Assembly: GCA_903862885.1 (NCBI GenBank)
Contig: CAIOZU010000025.1
Location: 31,973 to 95,972, forward strand
Direction of reading: 5' to 3'
From: an uncultured Pseudomonadota bacterium
GTDB taxonomy: Bacteria; Pseudomonadota; Gammaproteobacteria; Steroidobacterales; Steroidobacteraceae
DNA length: 64,000 bases
Shown here: piece by piece, positions 29,437 to 39,152 of the stretch
Layout of the letters: each line of letters opens with the position of its first letter
How positions within the stretch are numbered: position 1 is the first letter of the stretch
The notes under the pieces: generated by a model
The model's database searches: none
Told to the model about the DNA's origin: nothing
What the model saw: the letters and a program-made list of their open reading frames with translations, nothing else
Program-made: the position numbers and the translations under genes

Positions 29437-30384
29437 ATGAACAAGCTAGTGTTGCACGGTCCAGGGGGCCGCACACGTGAAGTCGATCTGCGCTCGCCCC
29501 GCTTGTTGGTGGGTGCGGTGATGGCTGCGGTGTTTGTGTTGGGTGGCGTGTTCGCGGCGGGTTCCGTACTGGGTGCTTATTGGGCTGAGGCGAAGCCTGG
29601 CCAACAAATGCAAACGTGGTCCATTGACCTCGATCGACAGCGCCAGGAGGTTCAGTCTGCCCGTCGCCTGTTGCAGGATACGGTGGATGCGCTTGCGACG
29701 CGAGTGGGCGATATCAATGCCCATGTCATCCGCTTGGATGCCCTCGGTAAGCGCCTGACTCAAGTGGCGGGTCTTCATCCCAGTGAGTTCAATTTTGACC
29801 AGCCAGTGGTCAAAGCGCCGATGGTGACGGCGGGCCGAAGTGCCGATTTGCCTGTCCTGACCGATGTGCTGGATCGGTTGGCCGATCAGATCACTGACCG
29901 GGAACGACAGATGGGCGCTTTAGAGAACTTGGTGCTTGCAAAGCAGATGCGAACTGAGGTGGTCCCCCAGGGTGCGCCAATTGTGAAGGGCTTTATTTCG
30001 TCACAATTTGGTCGGCGGTCGGACCCTTTTACTGGCTATACCGCGTTCCATCCCGGGGTGGACTTTGCCGGTAAGGTAGGCGATCCGATTGCGGCGGTGG
30101 CGGCGGGGATTGTGACCTGGGCAGGTCCTAAGGTGGCCTATGGCTATCTGGTCGAAATAGACCATGGTAATGATTACGTCACTCGCTATGCGCACAATCA
30201 ACAAATCTTAGTTCAGGTCGGTGAAACCGTCCAAAAGGGCCAAGCGGTGGCCCTCATGGGCAGCACGGGCCATTCCACAGGACCTCATGTCCATTTTGAG
30301 GTCCTAAGGGACGGCAACCCGGTCGATCCGATGGGATTTATCAGTCATAACATCTTGCCTACCCTGGTGATGAGCCGTCATTGA
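29437..30384 (+). CDS. Membrane-anchored M23 family metallopeptidase
   Basis: This 315-residue protein has an N-terminal transmembrane segment (about 24-48), a coiled-coil region (about 65-110) and a C-terminal M23 (LytM) peptidase domain. The zinc motifs are HPGVDFAG and the later HVHFE, with GRRSDPFTGYTAFHPG and GNDYVTRYAHN also typical, so the site looks intact. Members cleave peptidoglycan peptide cross-links or regulate such enzymes. The start at ATG 29437 has GGAGG 6 bases upstream. It lies just before secA, as in Pseudomonas. Confidence 0.9.
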   Translation: MNKLVLHGPGGRTREVDLRSPRLLVGAVMAAVFVLGGVFAAGSVLGAYWAEAKPGQQMQTWSIDLDRQRQEVQSARRLLQDTVDALATRVGDINAHVIRLDALGKRLTQVAGLHPSEFNFDQPVVKAPMVTAGRSADLPVLTDVLDRLADQITDRERQMGALENLVLAKQMRTEVVPQGAPIVKGFISSQFGRRSDPFTGYTAFHPGVDFAGKVGDPIAAVAAGIVTWAGPKVAYGYLVEIDHGNDYVTRYAHNQQILVQVGETVQKGQAVALMGSTGHSTGPHVHFEVLRDGNPVDPMGFISHNILPTLVMSRH

Positions 30385-30513
30385 GCCATCCCACGGGCTG
30401 GGCGACTAAGGATCGGTGTCTGCGGGTGGGTATTCCCTATCCCGACTGAGTACAATGCACGACTTTTATAGGCCAAACCTTCTGGGAAGGGCCGCACTTG
30501 AGGACCGCGATCT

Positions 30514-33318
30514 GTGCTAAAGCTTCTGACCTCGATATTCGGTAGCCGAAATCAACGCTTGCTCAGGCTTTACGGCAAGCTGGTCGTCGCTGCCAATGGC
30601 TTTGATGCCAAGATGCAAGCCCTCACCGATGACGCGTTCCCAGCCCTCACCGCGGCATTTAGGGCTCGCTTAGAGAAGGGCGAGACCGTGGATGCGCTGT
30701 TGCCTGAGGCGTTTGCGGCCGTGCGCGAAGCCGCTCGGCGCACCATTGGGCTGAAGCATTTCGATGTGCAGTTCATCGGTGGCATTGCACTCCATCAAGG
30801 CAAAATTGCCGAGATGCGCACGGGCGAAGGCAAAACGTTAGTGGCTACCGTACCGGTCTATCTGAATGCTTTGCCCGCTAAGGGCGTGCACGTGGTCACG
30901 GTCAATGATTACCTCGCTGCCCGCGACGCTGACTGGATGGGTCCTGTGTATCGTTTTTTGGGCCTCACGGTGGGGGTGATCACCTCCGGTCAGTCCTCAG
31001 CGGAAAAGCGCGCCGCCTACGCCTGCGACATCACTTATGGCACCAATAACGAATATGGCTTTGACTATCTTCGTGACAACTTAGCCTTTCGAAACGAAGA
31101 CCGCGTACAGCGCGGTCTTGAGTTCGCGATTGTCGATGAAGTCGACTCGATTTTAATTGATGAGGCGCGCACCCCCCTCATCATTTCAGGACCTGCTGAA
31201 GAAAGCACCGAACTCTACATCAAGATTGATGCGCTGATTCCTAAGCTAAAACCTGCTTCCGGTGAAGAAGCGGATGATGGCGATTACTGGGTAGATGAAA
31301 AGCAAAAGCAAGTTCACTTAAGCGAGTCCGGTCATGAGCATGCGGAGCAGCTCTTTGCGGAGAGCGGGTTGCTGCGTGATGGCGGCAGTCTGTACGACGC
31401 CGCTAATATTCGCTTGATGCACCACTTGAACGCGGCGCTTCGCGCGCACTCGATCTATCGGAAAGATGTTGAGTACATCGTGCGCAAAGGCGAGGTCATC
31501 ATTGTTGATGAATTCACGGGTCGTACGATGCAGGGTCGCCGCTGGTCGGATGGGCTGCATCAGGCAGTAGAAGCCAAAGAGGGCGTCGAGGTTCGCGAGG
31601 AAAACCAAACGATCGCCTCGATCACCTTCCAAAATTACTTCCGTATGTACAAGAAGTTGGCCGGTATGACCGGTACAGCTGACACCGAAGCCTATGAGTT
31701 CCAGCAGATCTACAACCTCGAAGTGGTGGTGATCCCAACTCATCGCGACATGGTTCGTAAGGATCGTTCCGATTTGGTTTATCTGTCTCAGGAAGATAAG
31801 TTCGCCGCGATCGTTGAAGATATTAGAGATTGCATGGGGCGTGAACAGCCGGTGTTGGTCGGCACCACCTCGATTGAGACATCTGAGTTGCTCTCCAAGC
31901 TGTTGACCAAAGAGGGCATTGCGCACGAAGTCCTCAATGCCAAGCAGCATGAGCGTGAGGCCACCATCGTCGCTCAAGCGGGCCGACCGGGGGCTGTGAC
32001 CATCGCCACCAACATGGCGGGACGCGGTACAGATATTGTGCTCGGTGGCCGACCCGACATCGCAGCCGTGGATGCAGACACTAAGACACTTGAAGCCGCC
32101 CAGTCCGACTGGACGGCTCGCCACGCTAAGGTGCTCGCATCCGGCGGCTTACATATTGTTGGTACGGAGCGGCATGAGTCGCGCCGCATTGATAATCAAC
32201 TGCGTGGTCGATCGGGTCGTCAGGGTGATCCGGGATCTTCCCGGTTTTACCTGTCGCTTGAAGACAATCTCATGCGTATCTTTGGTGATCCAACTCGCAT
32301 GAAGGCGCTGCTGTCTCGCGTTGGCATGCGCCCCGGAGAGGCGATCGAAAGCGGTATGCTGACTCGACAGATTGAGCGTGCGCAGCGCAAGGTAGAAGCC
32401 TACAACTTTGATCTGCGTAAGAATCTTTTAGAATACGATGACGTCGCTAACGATCAGCGTAAGGTGATTTACAGTCAACGCAATGAGCTGATGTCCGCAG
32501 AAGACATCGCCGACACCATTCAAGACTTGAGGCGTGATGTCGTGGCGGGTTTGGTGGGTCAGTATGCGTCCGCTGAGGTGATGGAAGAACAATGGAGGCT
32601 GCAGGAGCTCGAAGAGGCCATCGCACGCGATTTCGGTCTGGCGGTGACTGTTAAGTCTTGGTTGGAAGAGGATAAGTCTCGCGCATCCGCTCATCTAGAG
32701 GAGCACCTGGTGACGCTTCTCACTCAGTCCTATCAAGAGAAAGAATCTGTGGTCGGCACTGCCGACTTGCGTCGCATTGAGCGCACCTTGATGCTGCAGA
32801 TGGTGGATTCGCATTGGCGCGATCATTTGGGTGCGATGGACTACATGCGTCAAGGTATTTCTTTGCGCTCGTACGCGCAGAAAAATCCGAAGCAAGAATA
32901 CAAGCGTGAGGCTTTTGAGCTGTTCTCCAGCATGTTAGACCGTATTAAATTCGATACGGTGACGTTGCTGGCGCGTATGCAGGTGCGCTCGCAGGAAGAA
33001 GTGGCGCGCGAAGAGCAAGAGCGACAGGAGCGGTTGGTGCGCGCGATGCAATTTCAGCACGCGGAACCCCCCTCGGTGTTACCGGAGACAATGGCTGAGC
33101 CAGTGGCAGCTGAGGCGCCGCCGTTGGCGGCACCCTTTGAGCGGAGCAATCCCAAAGTGGGTCGGAATGACATGTGTCCGTGCGGCTCAGGAAAGAAGTA
33201 CAAGCAGTGTCATGGAAACTTGGCTTTGCAAGGCGACATCGGCCGTAATGAGCCGTGTCCGTGTGGATCGGGCGTCAAGTTTAAGCACTGTCACGGTGCG
33301 CTGGCGAGCAACAGCTGA
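30514..33318 (+). CDS. secA: Preprotein translocase ATPase SecA, with tandem SEC-C motifs
   Basis: SecA drives post-translational protein export through SecYEG. The 934-residue protein has all the usual domains: Walker A (MRTGEGKTL), [19 protein letters not shown], the preprotein cross-linking domain, [13 protein letters not shown] and [26 protein letters not shown]. The C-terminal tail is unusual: two zinc-binding SEC-C motifs occur in tandem, [14 protein letters not shown] (888-901) and [14 protein letters not shown] (915-928); most SecA proteins have one. The start is GTG at 30514 with GAGGA upstream. A TACAAT -10-like box at 30451 may belong to its promoter. Confidence 0.97.
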   Translation: MLKLLTSIFGSRNQRLLRLYGKLVVAANGFDAKMQALTDDAFPALTAAFRARLEKGETVDALLPEAFAAVREAARRTIGLKHFDVQFIGGIALHQGKIAEMRTGEGKTLVATVPVYLNALPAKGVHVVTVNDYLAARDADWMGPVYRFLGLTVGVITSGQSSAEKRAAYACDITYGTNNEYGFDYLRDNLAFRNEDRVQRGLEFAIVDEVDSILIDEARTPLIISGPAEESTELYIKIDALIPKLKPASGEEADDGDYWVDEKQKQVHLSESGHEHAEQLFAESGLLRDGGSLYDAANIRLMHHLNAALRAHSIYRKDVEYIVRKGEVIIVDEFTGRTMQGRRWSDGLHQAVEAKEGVEVREENQTIASITFQNYFRMYKKLAGMTGTADTEAYEFQQIYNLEVVVIPTHRDMVRKDRSDLVYLSQEDKFAAIVEDIRDCMGREQPVLVGTTSIETSELLSKLLTKEGIAHEVLNAKQHEREATIVAQAGRPGAVTIATNMAGRGTDIVLGGRPDIAAVDADTKTLEAAQSDWTARHAKVLASGGLHIVGTERHESRRIDNQLRGRSGRQGDPGSSRFYLSLEDNLMRIFGDPTRMKALLSRVGMRPGEAIESGMLTRQIERAQRKVEAYNFDLRKNLLEYDDVANDQRKVIYSQRNELMSAEDIADTIQDLRRDVVAGLVGQYASAEVMEEQWRLQELEEAIARDFGLAVTVKSWLEEDKSRASAHLEEHLVTLLTQSYQEKESVVGTADLRRIERTLMLQMVDSHWRDHLGAMDYMRQGISLRSYAQKNPKQEYKREAFELFSSMLDRIKFDTVTLLARMQVRSQEEVAREEQERQERLVRAMQFQHAEPPSVLPETMAEPVAAEAPPLAAPFERSNPKVGRNDMCPCGSGKKYKQCHGNLALQGDIGRNEPCPCGSGVKFKHCHGALASNS

Positions 33319-33363
33319 TCAAAGACAGGACGACGGTGTGGGTGAGATGTCGGCTGACTTAAT

Positions 33364-34203
33364 GTGACCTTTGCTTTGAATGATCTGCGTGTAGTGGCCG
33401 GTGTGTTGTCTGATGCCACAGGCCGTGTACTGATTGCTAAACGGCCGTTCGGCAAGTCATTGGCGGGTCGCTGGGAGTTCCCCGGTGGCAAGATAGACGC
33501 CGGTGAGTCACAGCGCGCGGCTTTAGGTCGTGAGCTGATGGAAGAACTAGGGATTGAGGTGTTGACCGCAGAACCACTGATGGTTGTGCGTCATCAGTAC
33601 CCATCCGCGATGCGCGGGGTACAGGTCAGTGCATGGCGAGTCACTGCCTGGCACGGTACGCCGCGGCCGCTTGATTCCCAAGAATTACACTGGTGTCTGC
33701 CGACTGAGCTGTCGGCGATGGATCTGCTTGAAGCGGATCGACCGATCATCACGGCGTTGTGCTTGCCGCCCCATTTGGTCAGAGTGTCATCACAGGCGCG
33801 TTTAGCCTCATACCTTGCCAGCACGACAAGGACGGATCCAGTGGCGTGGTTGCTAAGTGAAGCGCCCATTGATTCATTGCGTGAGCAAATAGAGGCCGGG
33901 CGGCACGCCTACTTTGTGATGCACGCTCAAACTGATCCGTGCGCTTATGTCGGTGGCAACACGCAGTGGGTGGGTCGGTGTGTCTCCCGTGTCGCTGAGT
34001 GTGCAGCTGCCCTCATCGCGGGGGCCGATTTCTTGATAGTGCATCAACCCGTGATGAGTGTCGATGACTGGCAGACGCTCGATACACTGAATGTCCCTTG
34101 GTATGCGAGTGCTGATGATCTGAGTGGCGATATGACCCCGACCGGTGCAGTGATATGGGATGGAGACGCGTGGATCGGTGCGCGTTTGCTGGCGCCAAGT
34201 TAG
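33364..34203 (+). CDS. Nudix hydrolase (MutT-type) fused to a TMP-synthase-like domain
   Basis: Residues 1-130 form a MutT-type Nudix domain with a complete box (GGKIDAGESQRAALGRELMEELGI), expected to hydrolyse 8-oxo-dGTP or a related nucleotide. Residues about 135-279 resemble the thiamine-phosphate-synthase-like domain often fused to MutT in Proteobacteria, but only about 145 residues are left and the usual phosphate-binding loops are weak (GADFLIVHQPV). The second domain is therefore probably not a working ThiE. The start is GTG at 33364. mutT next to secA is a conserved order. Its stop overlaps the convergent regulator gene. Confidence 0.85.
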   Translation: MTFALNDLRVVAGVLSDATGRVLIAKRPFGKSLAGRWEFPGGKIDAGESQRAALGRELMEELGIEVLTAEPLMVVRHQYPSAMRGVQVSAWRVTAWHGTPRPLDSQELHWCLPTELSAMDLLEADRPIITALCLPPHLVRVSSQARLASYLASTTRTDPVAWLLSEAPIDSLREQIEAGRHAYFVMHAQTDPCAYVGGNTQWVGRCVSRVAECAAALIAGADFLIVHQPVMSVDDWQTLDTLNVPWYASADDLSGDMTPTGAVIWDGDAWIGARLLAPS

Positions 34204-36440
34204 CGAGTCATATGACTCAGCGTAGCTCGCTCTAGGTCGACTTGCGTGGATGCGACGTCGGCAAGCCACACGGCCGAGTGATCGGGGGTGAGCGTCAGGC
34301 CGGAGTCTGGTAGCAGCTGGGGTAGGGTAGGGCCGCGCAGCAGGCGGCCTTCAGAGAAACTGTAGCGGACCAGTACAGGGTCACTGTCTTCTTTACGCGC
34401 CACAAACCAAATGGCATCTGCCGCCACGTCCCAGTTACGCCAGTCCAATGGCGCCAACTCTGAGCTCAGTAGTGATTCATCTCCCCCGGCGCTCCGGTTG
34501 CGTTGCCAGAGGCCCTTACGATCATGCCGCACGTAATACAGCAAGCTGCCATCGGTCGACTCGATGGCGGCCAGTCCACCTGTCTGAGTAATTTGCTCGG
34601 GCTTTTGTTTGTCATCCTGCGGCCAGGGTTGACGCCAAATTTGCCAGTGACCATTGCGTGAGGAACCCATGTAAATGGAATGACCGTCGCGGGAGAAAGA
34701 CGGCGCCTTACTTTTTCCATCGTGGGTAAGGGCTTGCTCATGACCGCTGGCCACGTCGACACTCCAAATATCCAGTTGTCCCTGATGGCCTGCGGTATAA
34801 ATGACGGTTTTTCCGTCCCTTGACCAGCGCGGTGTCTCGAGATAATCGGCATCCGAGTGGGTGAGTGGTGTGACGGTTGCGGTGGTGATATCACCTATCC
34901 ATAGCTGATCTTGGCCGCCTCGATTCGAGACAAACACCCATCGTTTGCCATCCTCAGAGCGCTGTGCGCCGCGCTCGAGCGCATGGGCGCTAGCCATCGC
35001 GGTCAGCACATGGCCATGATCGGACTCGTTCATGGTGTGCTCCACCCACTCACTGGTGATTCGCCAGCGCTCATAAACCAGCGTCCGCCCATCTGGACTG
35101 ACTGTGGGTGAGCGAAGCGCATCACTCAGAGAGAGGGCCAGTTCCAGTCGGCCGCCGTCGAGTCGGGATCGCCACAGCGCATCCCGACCACCACGGGCTG
35201 AGGCGATTAACATAGAGATACCTGCCGGTTCCCATGTCGCACCGTGGATGGGTAGGGCATCGTGGGTCACGGTCTTAGCTTGAGCGCCGTCTTGTTCCAG
35301 CAGTGTGAGGTCAGAGACGCCCAGGGCTTTGGAGCGTACAAATGCTAAGCGGCGACCATCGGCGCTTAAGGTTGGTGCTTGATCGCCTGGCATGCCACTG
35401 GCTGGGTTACTGACCCCGGTCATCTTGCCATCGCCTTGTGCGAAGGAAATAATTTGTGTCGGCAGTGACCAAGCCGTGCGATGGGTGACGATTAACGCCT
35501 TATCCTCCGGTAGCCAGGTCATGGGGCCCTCACCACCAAATTCGCAATCACCTAAGCGCCGCGGCTCTCCGCCTGTCGCATTGATGACCAGTACATCGCA
35601 GTCTGTTTTGCTGCGGCGCTGAAAGGCGATCAGCGCGCCAGTTTTCGACCAGGCCGGGAAAGCGTCACGGCCCGGCCCGTGGGTGAGTGCGTGCGCCGCA
35701 GCACCGCTTAGAGGCTTGATCCACAGCGTCTCCGAGCCATCCGCCTCGCGGTGGCTATAGACGATTTGCTGTCCATTCGGTGAAAACTGCGGGCTTAAAT
35801 TTTGCCCCTGCTCGGTGACTAAAGGCACATTGTTAAGGAAAGGATCAAACGTGACGCGAGTGCTTTTCCCGACGAGGACCGCGAGGCCTATGATCAAAAG
35901 CACGACGATGGCGCTTGCAATACTGATAGCGCGCAGCCGATGGCGCGCGCGATTTAACCAATGATTGATGCCTGAGGGCATCAGCATGAGCACATCGCTA
36001 TCATTGGCGCGCAAGCCGCGGCCGGACACGGGCTCGCCGATTTCGAACTGATAGCAATCGCCGCGCGCATTCACGATTCGAACCGACCCATCCTCCGAGA
36101 AGACGCGCCTGAGAAAGCTTAAGCAGGCGCGCAGCTTATCGCCATACTCCTCAACGCCACCACGGCCGAACACGCGGGTTGCCAGCTCATCGCGGTTGAC
36201 GGGTTGCAGCGGGCGTTCGCCTAAGATCATTAAGATGCTAAGCGTTTGTGCGTCAAGCGTCTGAATCCGATCCGCCCGAGTCATACGAGAAAGTGACGGC
36301 CGCACTCGCCACGACCCAAGGTCAAAGTCAGCAACCGTGTTGGGATCTGGTGGCGGCGGTAGAGGCGGCAAAATCTTTTTGATTGGCCGGCCAAACGCCT
36401 GTCGTCGTCCCAAGTCCAGATAAGTGGATCGTTTTTTCAC
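34200..36440 (-). CDS. Transmembrane transcriptional regulator: winged helix plus TolB-like beta-propeller
   Basis: The 746-residue product has a proline-rich N terminus (24-33), a winged-helix DNA-binding domain of the OmpR/CadC type (about 38-133, DELATRVFGRGG and RRVFSEDGSVRIVNARGDCYQF), one transmembrane helix (about 170-191) and a long periplasmic part with at least six PD40/TolB blade motifs (QFSPNGQQIVYS, TLSADGRRLAFV, TVSPDGRTLVYE, RWSRDGKTVIYTAG and others). This resembles ToxR/CadC one-component regulators with a propeller sensor, seen widely in Xanthomonadales-type bacteria. The signal and targets are unknown. The start is GTG at 36440 without a clear ribosome site. Confidence 0.85.
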   Translation of the reverse strand: MKKRSTYLDLGRRQAFGRPIKKILPPLPPPPDPNTVADFDLGSWRVRPSLSRMTRADRIQTLDAQTLSILMILGERPLQPVNRDELATRVFGRGGVEEYGDKLRACLSFLRRVFSEDGSVRIVNARGDCYQFEIGEPVSGRGLRANDSDVLMLMPSGINHWLNRARHRLRAISIASAIVVLLIIGLAVLVGKSTRVTFDPFLNNVPLVTEQGQNLSPQFSPNGQQIVYSHREADGSETLWIKPLSGAAAHALTHGPGRDAFPAWSKTGALIAFQRRSKTDCDVLVINATGGEPRRLGDCEFGGEGPMTWLPEDKALIVTHRTAWSLPTQIISFAQGDGKMTGVSNPASGMPGDQAPTLSADGRRLAFVRSKALGVSDLTLLEQDGAQAKTVTHDALPIHGATWEPAGISMLIASARGGRDALWRSRLDGGRLELALSLSDALRSPTVSPDGRTLVYERWRITSEWVEHTMNESDHGHVLTAMASAHALERGAQRSEDGKRWVFVSNRGGQDQLWIGDITTATVTPLTHSDADYLETPRWSRDGKTVIYTAGHQGQLDIWSVDVASGHEQALTHDGKSKAPSFSRDGHSIYMGSSRNGHWQIWRQPWPQDDKQKPEQITQTGGLAAIESTDGSLLYYVRHDRKGLWQRNRSAGGDESLLSSELAPLDWRNWDVAADAIWFVARKEDSDPVLVRYSFSEGRLLRGPTLPQLLPDSGLTLTPDHSAVWLADVASTQVDLERATLSHMTR

Positions 36441-36506
36441 AGGCTTTGATAGAGAGTCATAAAAAAGGGCGGAGATCGGCGCGGCACTTTCAATCGCTTG
36501 AGACGA

Positions 36507-36719
36507 TTAGTGATCTGCTTCGGGTGTGGAGTCCGTGTGCTCATGGAGGACGTCATCGAGCGCTTCGCCGGGAATGGCATGGCGTTCATCCGCCCACGCA
36601 CCTAAGTCAATGAGTTGGCAGCGTTCGCTGCAAAAAGCCAGCCAATGACTTCCAAGGGTCGGATGGTAAATCTTGCCGCAGGTTGGGCATTTACGGGGTT
36701 TTAGCGTCGTCACAGTCAC
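36507..36719 (-). CDS. yacG: DNA gyrase inhibitor YacG (zinc finger)
   Basis: YacG is a small zinc-binding protein that inhibits DNA gyrase. The four cysteines are in CPTCGKIY and [17 protein letters not shown], matching the family closely. I propose a GTG start at 36719 (or GTG 36713), just after the zapD stop, giving 70 residues; an ATG further upstream would lie inside zapD and give a long unconserved extension. The order coaE-zapD-yacG is the same as in E. coli, so it is likely co-transcribed. Confidence 0.9.
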   Translation of the reverse strand: MTVTTLKPRKCPTCGKIYHPTLGSHWLAFCSERCQLIDLGAWADERHAIPGEALDDVLHEHTDSTPEADH

Positions 36720-36721
36720 GA

Positions 36722-37528
36722 TTAGGAGCAGCAGGTTAGTAGAAAAGAGATGTCTTCGGTGGCTTGCACCGGTCGCGTATCTGCATTGAGCCAAGTCAGA
36801 AAGCGAATACTTGAACGGTGATGGCTGCCACTGATTTGCGGGAATAACCGAGTGCCGGGTGGCAGACTGATTCGCAGCAATTGAATCGGCGCCGTTTTTT
36901 CAAAAGCGATGTGGTAGGAGCCGGCGATCGCTGTCTCCGTGCGCGGTACTGCGTTTTCGCGAGTGACCCACAAAAGGTCGATCACGCTTTCGCATAATGG
37001 TCTGAGGATGTTGAGCCATTGACCAAAATCGTCTTGTCGAGCGCCCTCTGATGCATGAAGCCAATGGCTGTAATCGGGTAGATCAAATTCGCAGGTACCA
37101 CCCGGAATGGCGCTGCGATGTTTGATTGCCGCCAGAAATTCATTCTCACGTAGTTTGCTTAGGGCGCTGCTGTTGGCGTCTTGCAGTTCAGCGCGCCGAT
37201 ATGTGAGGCGAGACAAGATCGTTTGCAGGCGCGCCGTATCCACACCTGGCTTGTTCTGAAAGTCACGCAGCAGCACCATCTGCCGTTCGAGATCTTTGAG
37301 CACATCGCTACGAGGATCGCCGCGGCCGGTGATTGTCAATATCTCGAGCAAGCTGATGACGGCGGCACGCGTGGACCAGGGACTCGGCGTGGCATGGTGG
37401 TGAGTTGCCTGACGATATAAAAATTCCAAGCGCAGAAAATTTCGCATCCGCTCATTGAGTGGATGCTCAAACACGGCCGGGTTTCGATCCGGGCGGTTCT
37501 GCGTGTCGGGTGGGGCGCTCGCTTGCAT
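36722..37528 (-). CDS. zapD: Cell division protein ZapD
   Basis: ZapD cross-links FtsZ filaments in the Z ring. The 268-residue protein has the family start [22 protein letters not shown], then [48 protein letters not shown] and, near the end, [18 protein letters not shown] placed the start at ATG 37528, with AGGG just upstream; the frame runs on to 37792 but that extension overlaps the coaE end and is not conserved. It sits between coaE and yacG. Confidence 0.93.
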   Translation of the reverse strand: MQASAPPDTQNRPDRNPAVFEHPLNERMRNFLRLEFLYRQATHHHATPSPWSTRAAVISLLEILTITGRGDPRSDVLKDLERQMVLLRDFQNKPGVDTARLQTILSRLTYRRAELQDANSSALSKLRENEFLAAIKHRSAIPGGTCEFDLPDYSHWLHASEGARQDDFGQWLNILRPLCESVIDLLWVTRENAVPRTETAIAGSYHIAFEKTAPIQLLRISLPPGTRLFPQISGSHHRSSIRFLTWLNADTRPVQATEDISFLLTCCS

Positions 37529-37613
37529 GTCCCTATTCTGCGTGAGCACGGCGGATGCCGACAACCCGTATTTTGAAAGACCTCGGGAAGACAGGCCAGC
37601 GGGCCTTGGGCCC

Positions 37614-38219
37614 TTAGAGGGGTCGGTTGTGTGCCATGGCCAGATAGCGGCGGTGTAGTGCCTCAACATGGGGTACGAGGGCCTCCGGGGTGCCCGTGTT
37701 CTCAATGACGTCGTCCGCCAGTTGTAGGCGTTCATGGCGGGTGGCTTGGGCGGCCAAAATCGCTTTGACGCCGCTGGCGGTCTCGCCGTCACGGCTTAGT
37801 AAACGCGCCACTTGTAGGGATTCGGGACAATCGACGACCAACACGCGGTCAAACCGCGTGTGTTGGCCCGTTTCTACGAGCAGCGGTATGGCAATGACCA
37901 CGTAGGGGCTGTTAAGGGCTGCCAATCGGGCGGCGAGCCGTGCGCGAATGGCTGGATGCAGGATGGCTTCTAGTTGAGCGCGGAGGATAGGATCTGCAAA
38001 AACCCGCGCCCGCAGTGCTTTTCGGTCCAAGCGACCGGTGGCATCGAGCGCGCTTGGGCCGAAGGTAGCGACTACGTGTTGCAATGCGGGCTCGCCCGGT
38101 TCAACGACTTCACGGGCGAGTTGGTCGGTGTCGATCACCGGCACACCGAGCTGTGAGAATAGATCGGCTACGGTGCTTTTGCCGCTGGCTATGCCGCCGG
38201 TGAGGCCAATGGTTAGCAC
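37614..38219 (-). CDS. coaE: Dephospho-CoA kinase CoaE
   Basis: CoaE carries out the last step of coenzyme A synthesis. The 201-residue P-loop kinase has GLTGGIASGKSTVADLF at the N terminus, PVIDTDQLAREVV, ILHPAIR and VVIAIPLLVETGQHTRFDRVLVVDCP. Length is normal. It lies 13 bases after pilD, so the minus-strand genes pilD, coaE, zapD and yacG probably form one operon, as in other Gammaproteobacteria. Confidence 0.96.
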   Translation of the reverse strand: MLTIGLTGGIASGKSTVADLFSQLGVPVIDTDQLAREVVEPGEPALQHVVATFGPSALDATGRLDRKALRARVFADPILRAQLEAILHPAIRARLAARLAALNSPYVVIAIPLLVETGQHTRFDRVLVVDCPESLQVARLLSRDGETASGVKAILAAQATRHERLQLADDVIENTGTPEALVPHVEALHRRYLAMAHNRPL

Positions 38220-38232
38220 GGTGGGTAAGGTC

Positions 38233-39111
38233 TCACCGAGTCAGCGGCCACCAGGATCTGGTCAGCGGCTGGGACCACATCATGATGAGCCAGCCGGCGA
38301 TGGCCAGATAGGGTCCGAAAGGAATGGGCTGTTGGCGGTCGTGTCGCTTGAGAACAATCAGGAGGGTGCCTATCAAGGCGCCTGCGCCCGCTGAAAACAG
38401 CAGGATGGGCAGTAGCAACTGCCACCCCAGCCACGCACCTAAGGCGGCCAATAGCTTGAAATCACCGCGCCCCATGCCTTCTTTGCCCGTCAATGCCTTA
38501 AAGCCCTGAAACACCAGCCACAGGCTCATGTAGCCGGTGACCGCACCCATCACGGCGCTTTGAAGGTCAACGGGTAGGGTGCCGGTACCGCGCCCTAAGA
38601 AGCGCGCGGCCAATAAGCCCAACCACAACAAGGGCAGCGTGATTTGATCTGGTAACAACTGGGTGTCGTAGTCAATGACCATGAGACAAATCAACGCCCA
38701 GGTGACTGTGAGCCCGCAGGCCCCCTCCCAGCTCATACCAAAACGCCCAATCACCGCCATGGAGAGAACGGCGGTGAGTAGCTCAATCAAGGGATAGCGA
38801 CTAGAAATGACGCCTCGACAGGCGTGACACCGGCCTCGCAGCCAAAGCCAGCTGAGTACCGGAATGTTGTCGATGGCCCGGATACGCGCTTGGCAGTGCG
38901 GGCACGCCGAGCGTGGCATTGCGAGGTTATAGGGCGAGGATGTGGATGTCTCGGTGCCTAGGCTTAAGCTGTCGCACTCCGCGCGCCACTGCCTTTCCAT
39001 CATGCGCGGCAAACGGTAGATCACCACATTGAGAAAACTGCCTACCACCAAACCCAGAAGGCCGGTGAGAGCGATCCAGGTCTGCAATGGCAGCGTCGTG
39101 ACCGTCAGCAT
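38233..39111 (-). CDS. pilD: Prepilin peptidase / N-methyltransferase PilD
   Basis: PilD cleaves the leader from type IV prepilins and methylates the new N terminus. The 292-residue membrane protein has the N-terminal start (LLGLVVGSFLNVVIYRLP), the four-cysteine zinc region (CPHCQ and CHACRG), and both catalytic Asp motifs (MVIDYDTQLLPDQIT and GMGRGDFKLLAALGAWLG). Eight or so transmembrane helices are expected. It is downstream of pilC in the pilBCD order. Confidence 0.96.
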   Translation of the reverse strand: MLTVTTLPLQTWIALTGLLGLVVGSFLNVVIYRLPRMMERQWRAECDSLSLGTETSTSSPYNLAMPRSACPHCQARIRAIDNIPVLSWLWLRGRCHACRGVISSRYPLIELLTAVLSMAVIGRFGMSWEGACGLTVTWALICLMVIDYDTQLLPDQITLPLLWLGLLAARFLGRGTGTLPVDLQSAVMGAVTGYMSLWLVFQGFKALTGKEGMGRGDFKLLAALGAWLGWQLLLPILLFSAGAGALIGTLLIVLKRHDRQQPIPFGPYLAIAGWLIMMWSQPLTRSWWPLTR

Positions 39112-39152
39112 GTGGGTGTCAGGTGGCTTCGAGGAAGTGTGTCATAAGAGGC

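Noticed and set aside
31318..32124. 268-codon antisense frame inside secA
   Set aside because: Secondary frame of a highly conserved coding gene; no ribosome site and no domain recognised.
37601..37613. Short GGGCC/GGCCC hairpin after the coaE stop
   Set aside because: Five-base stem without a T-run and inside the probable coaE-zapD operon; too weak to call a terminator.
37529..37792. Upstream extension of zapD
   Set aside because: It overlaps the end of coaE and its sequence is basic/proline-rich, unlike the family start FEHPLNE.
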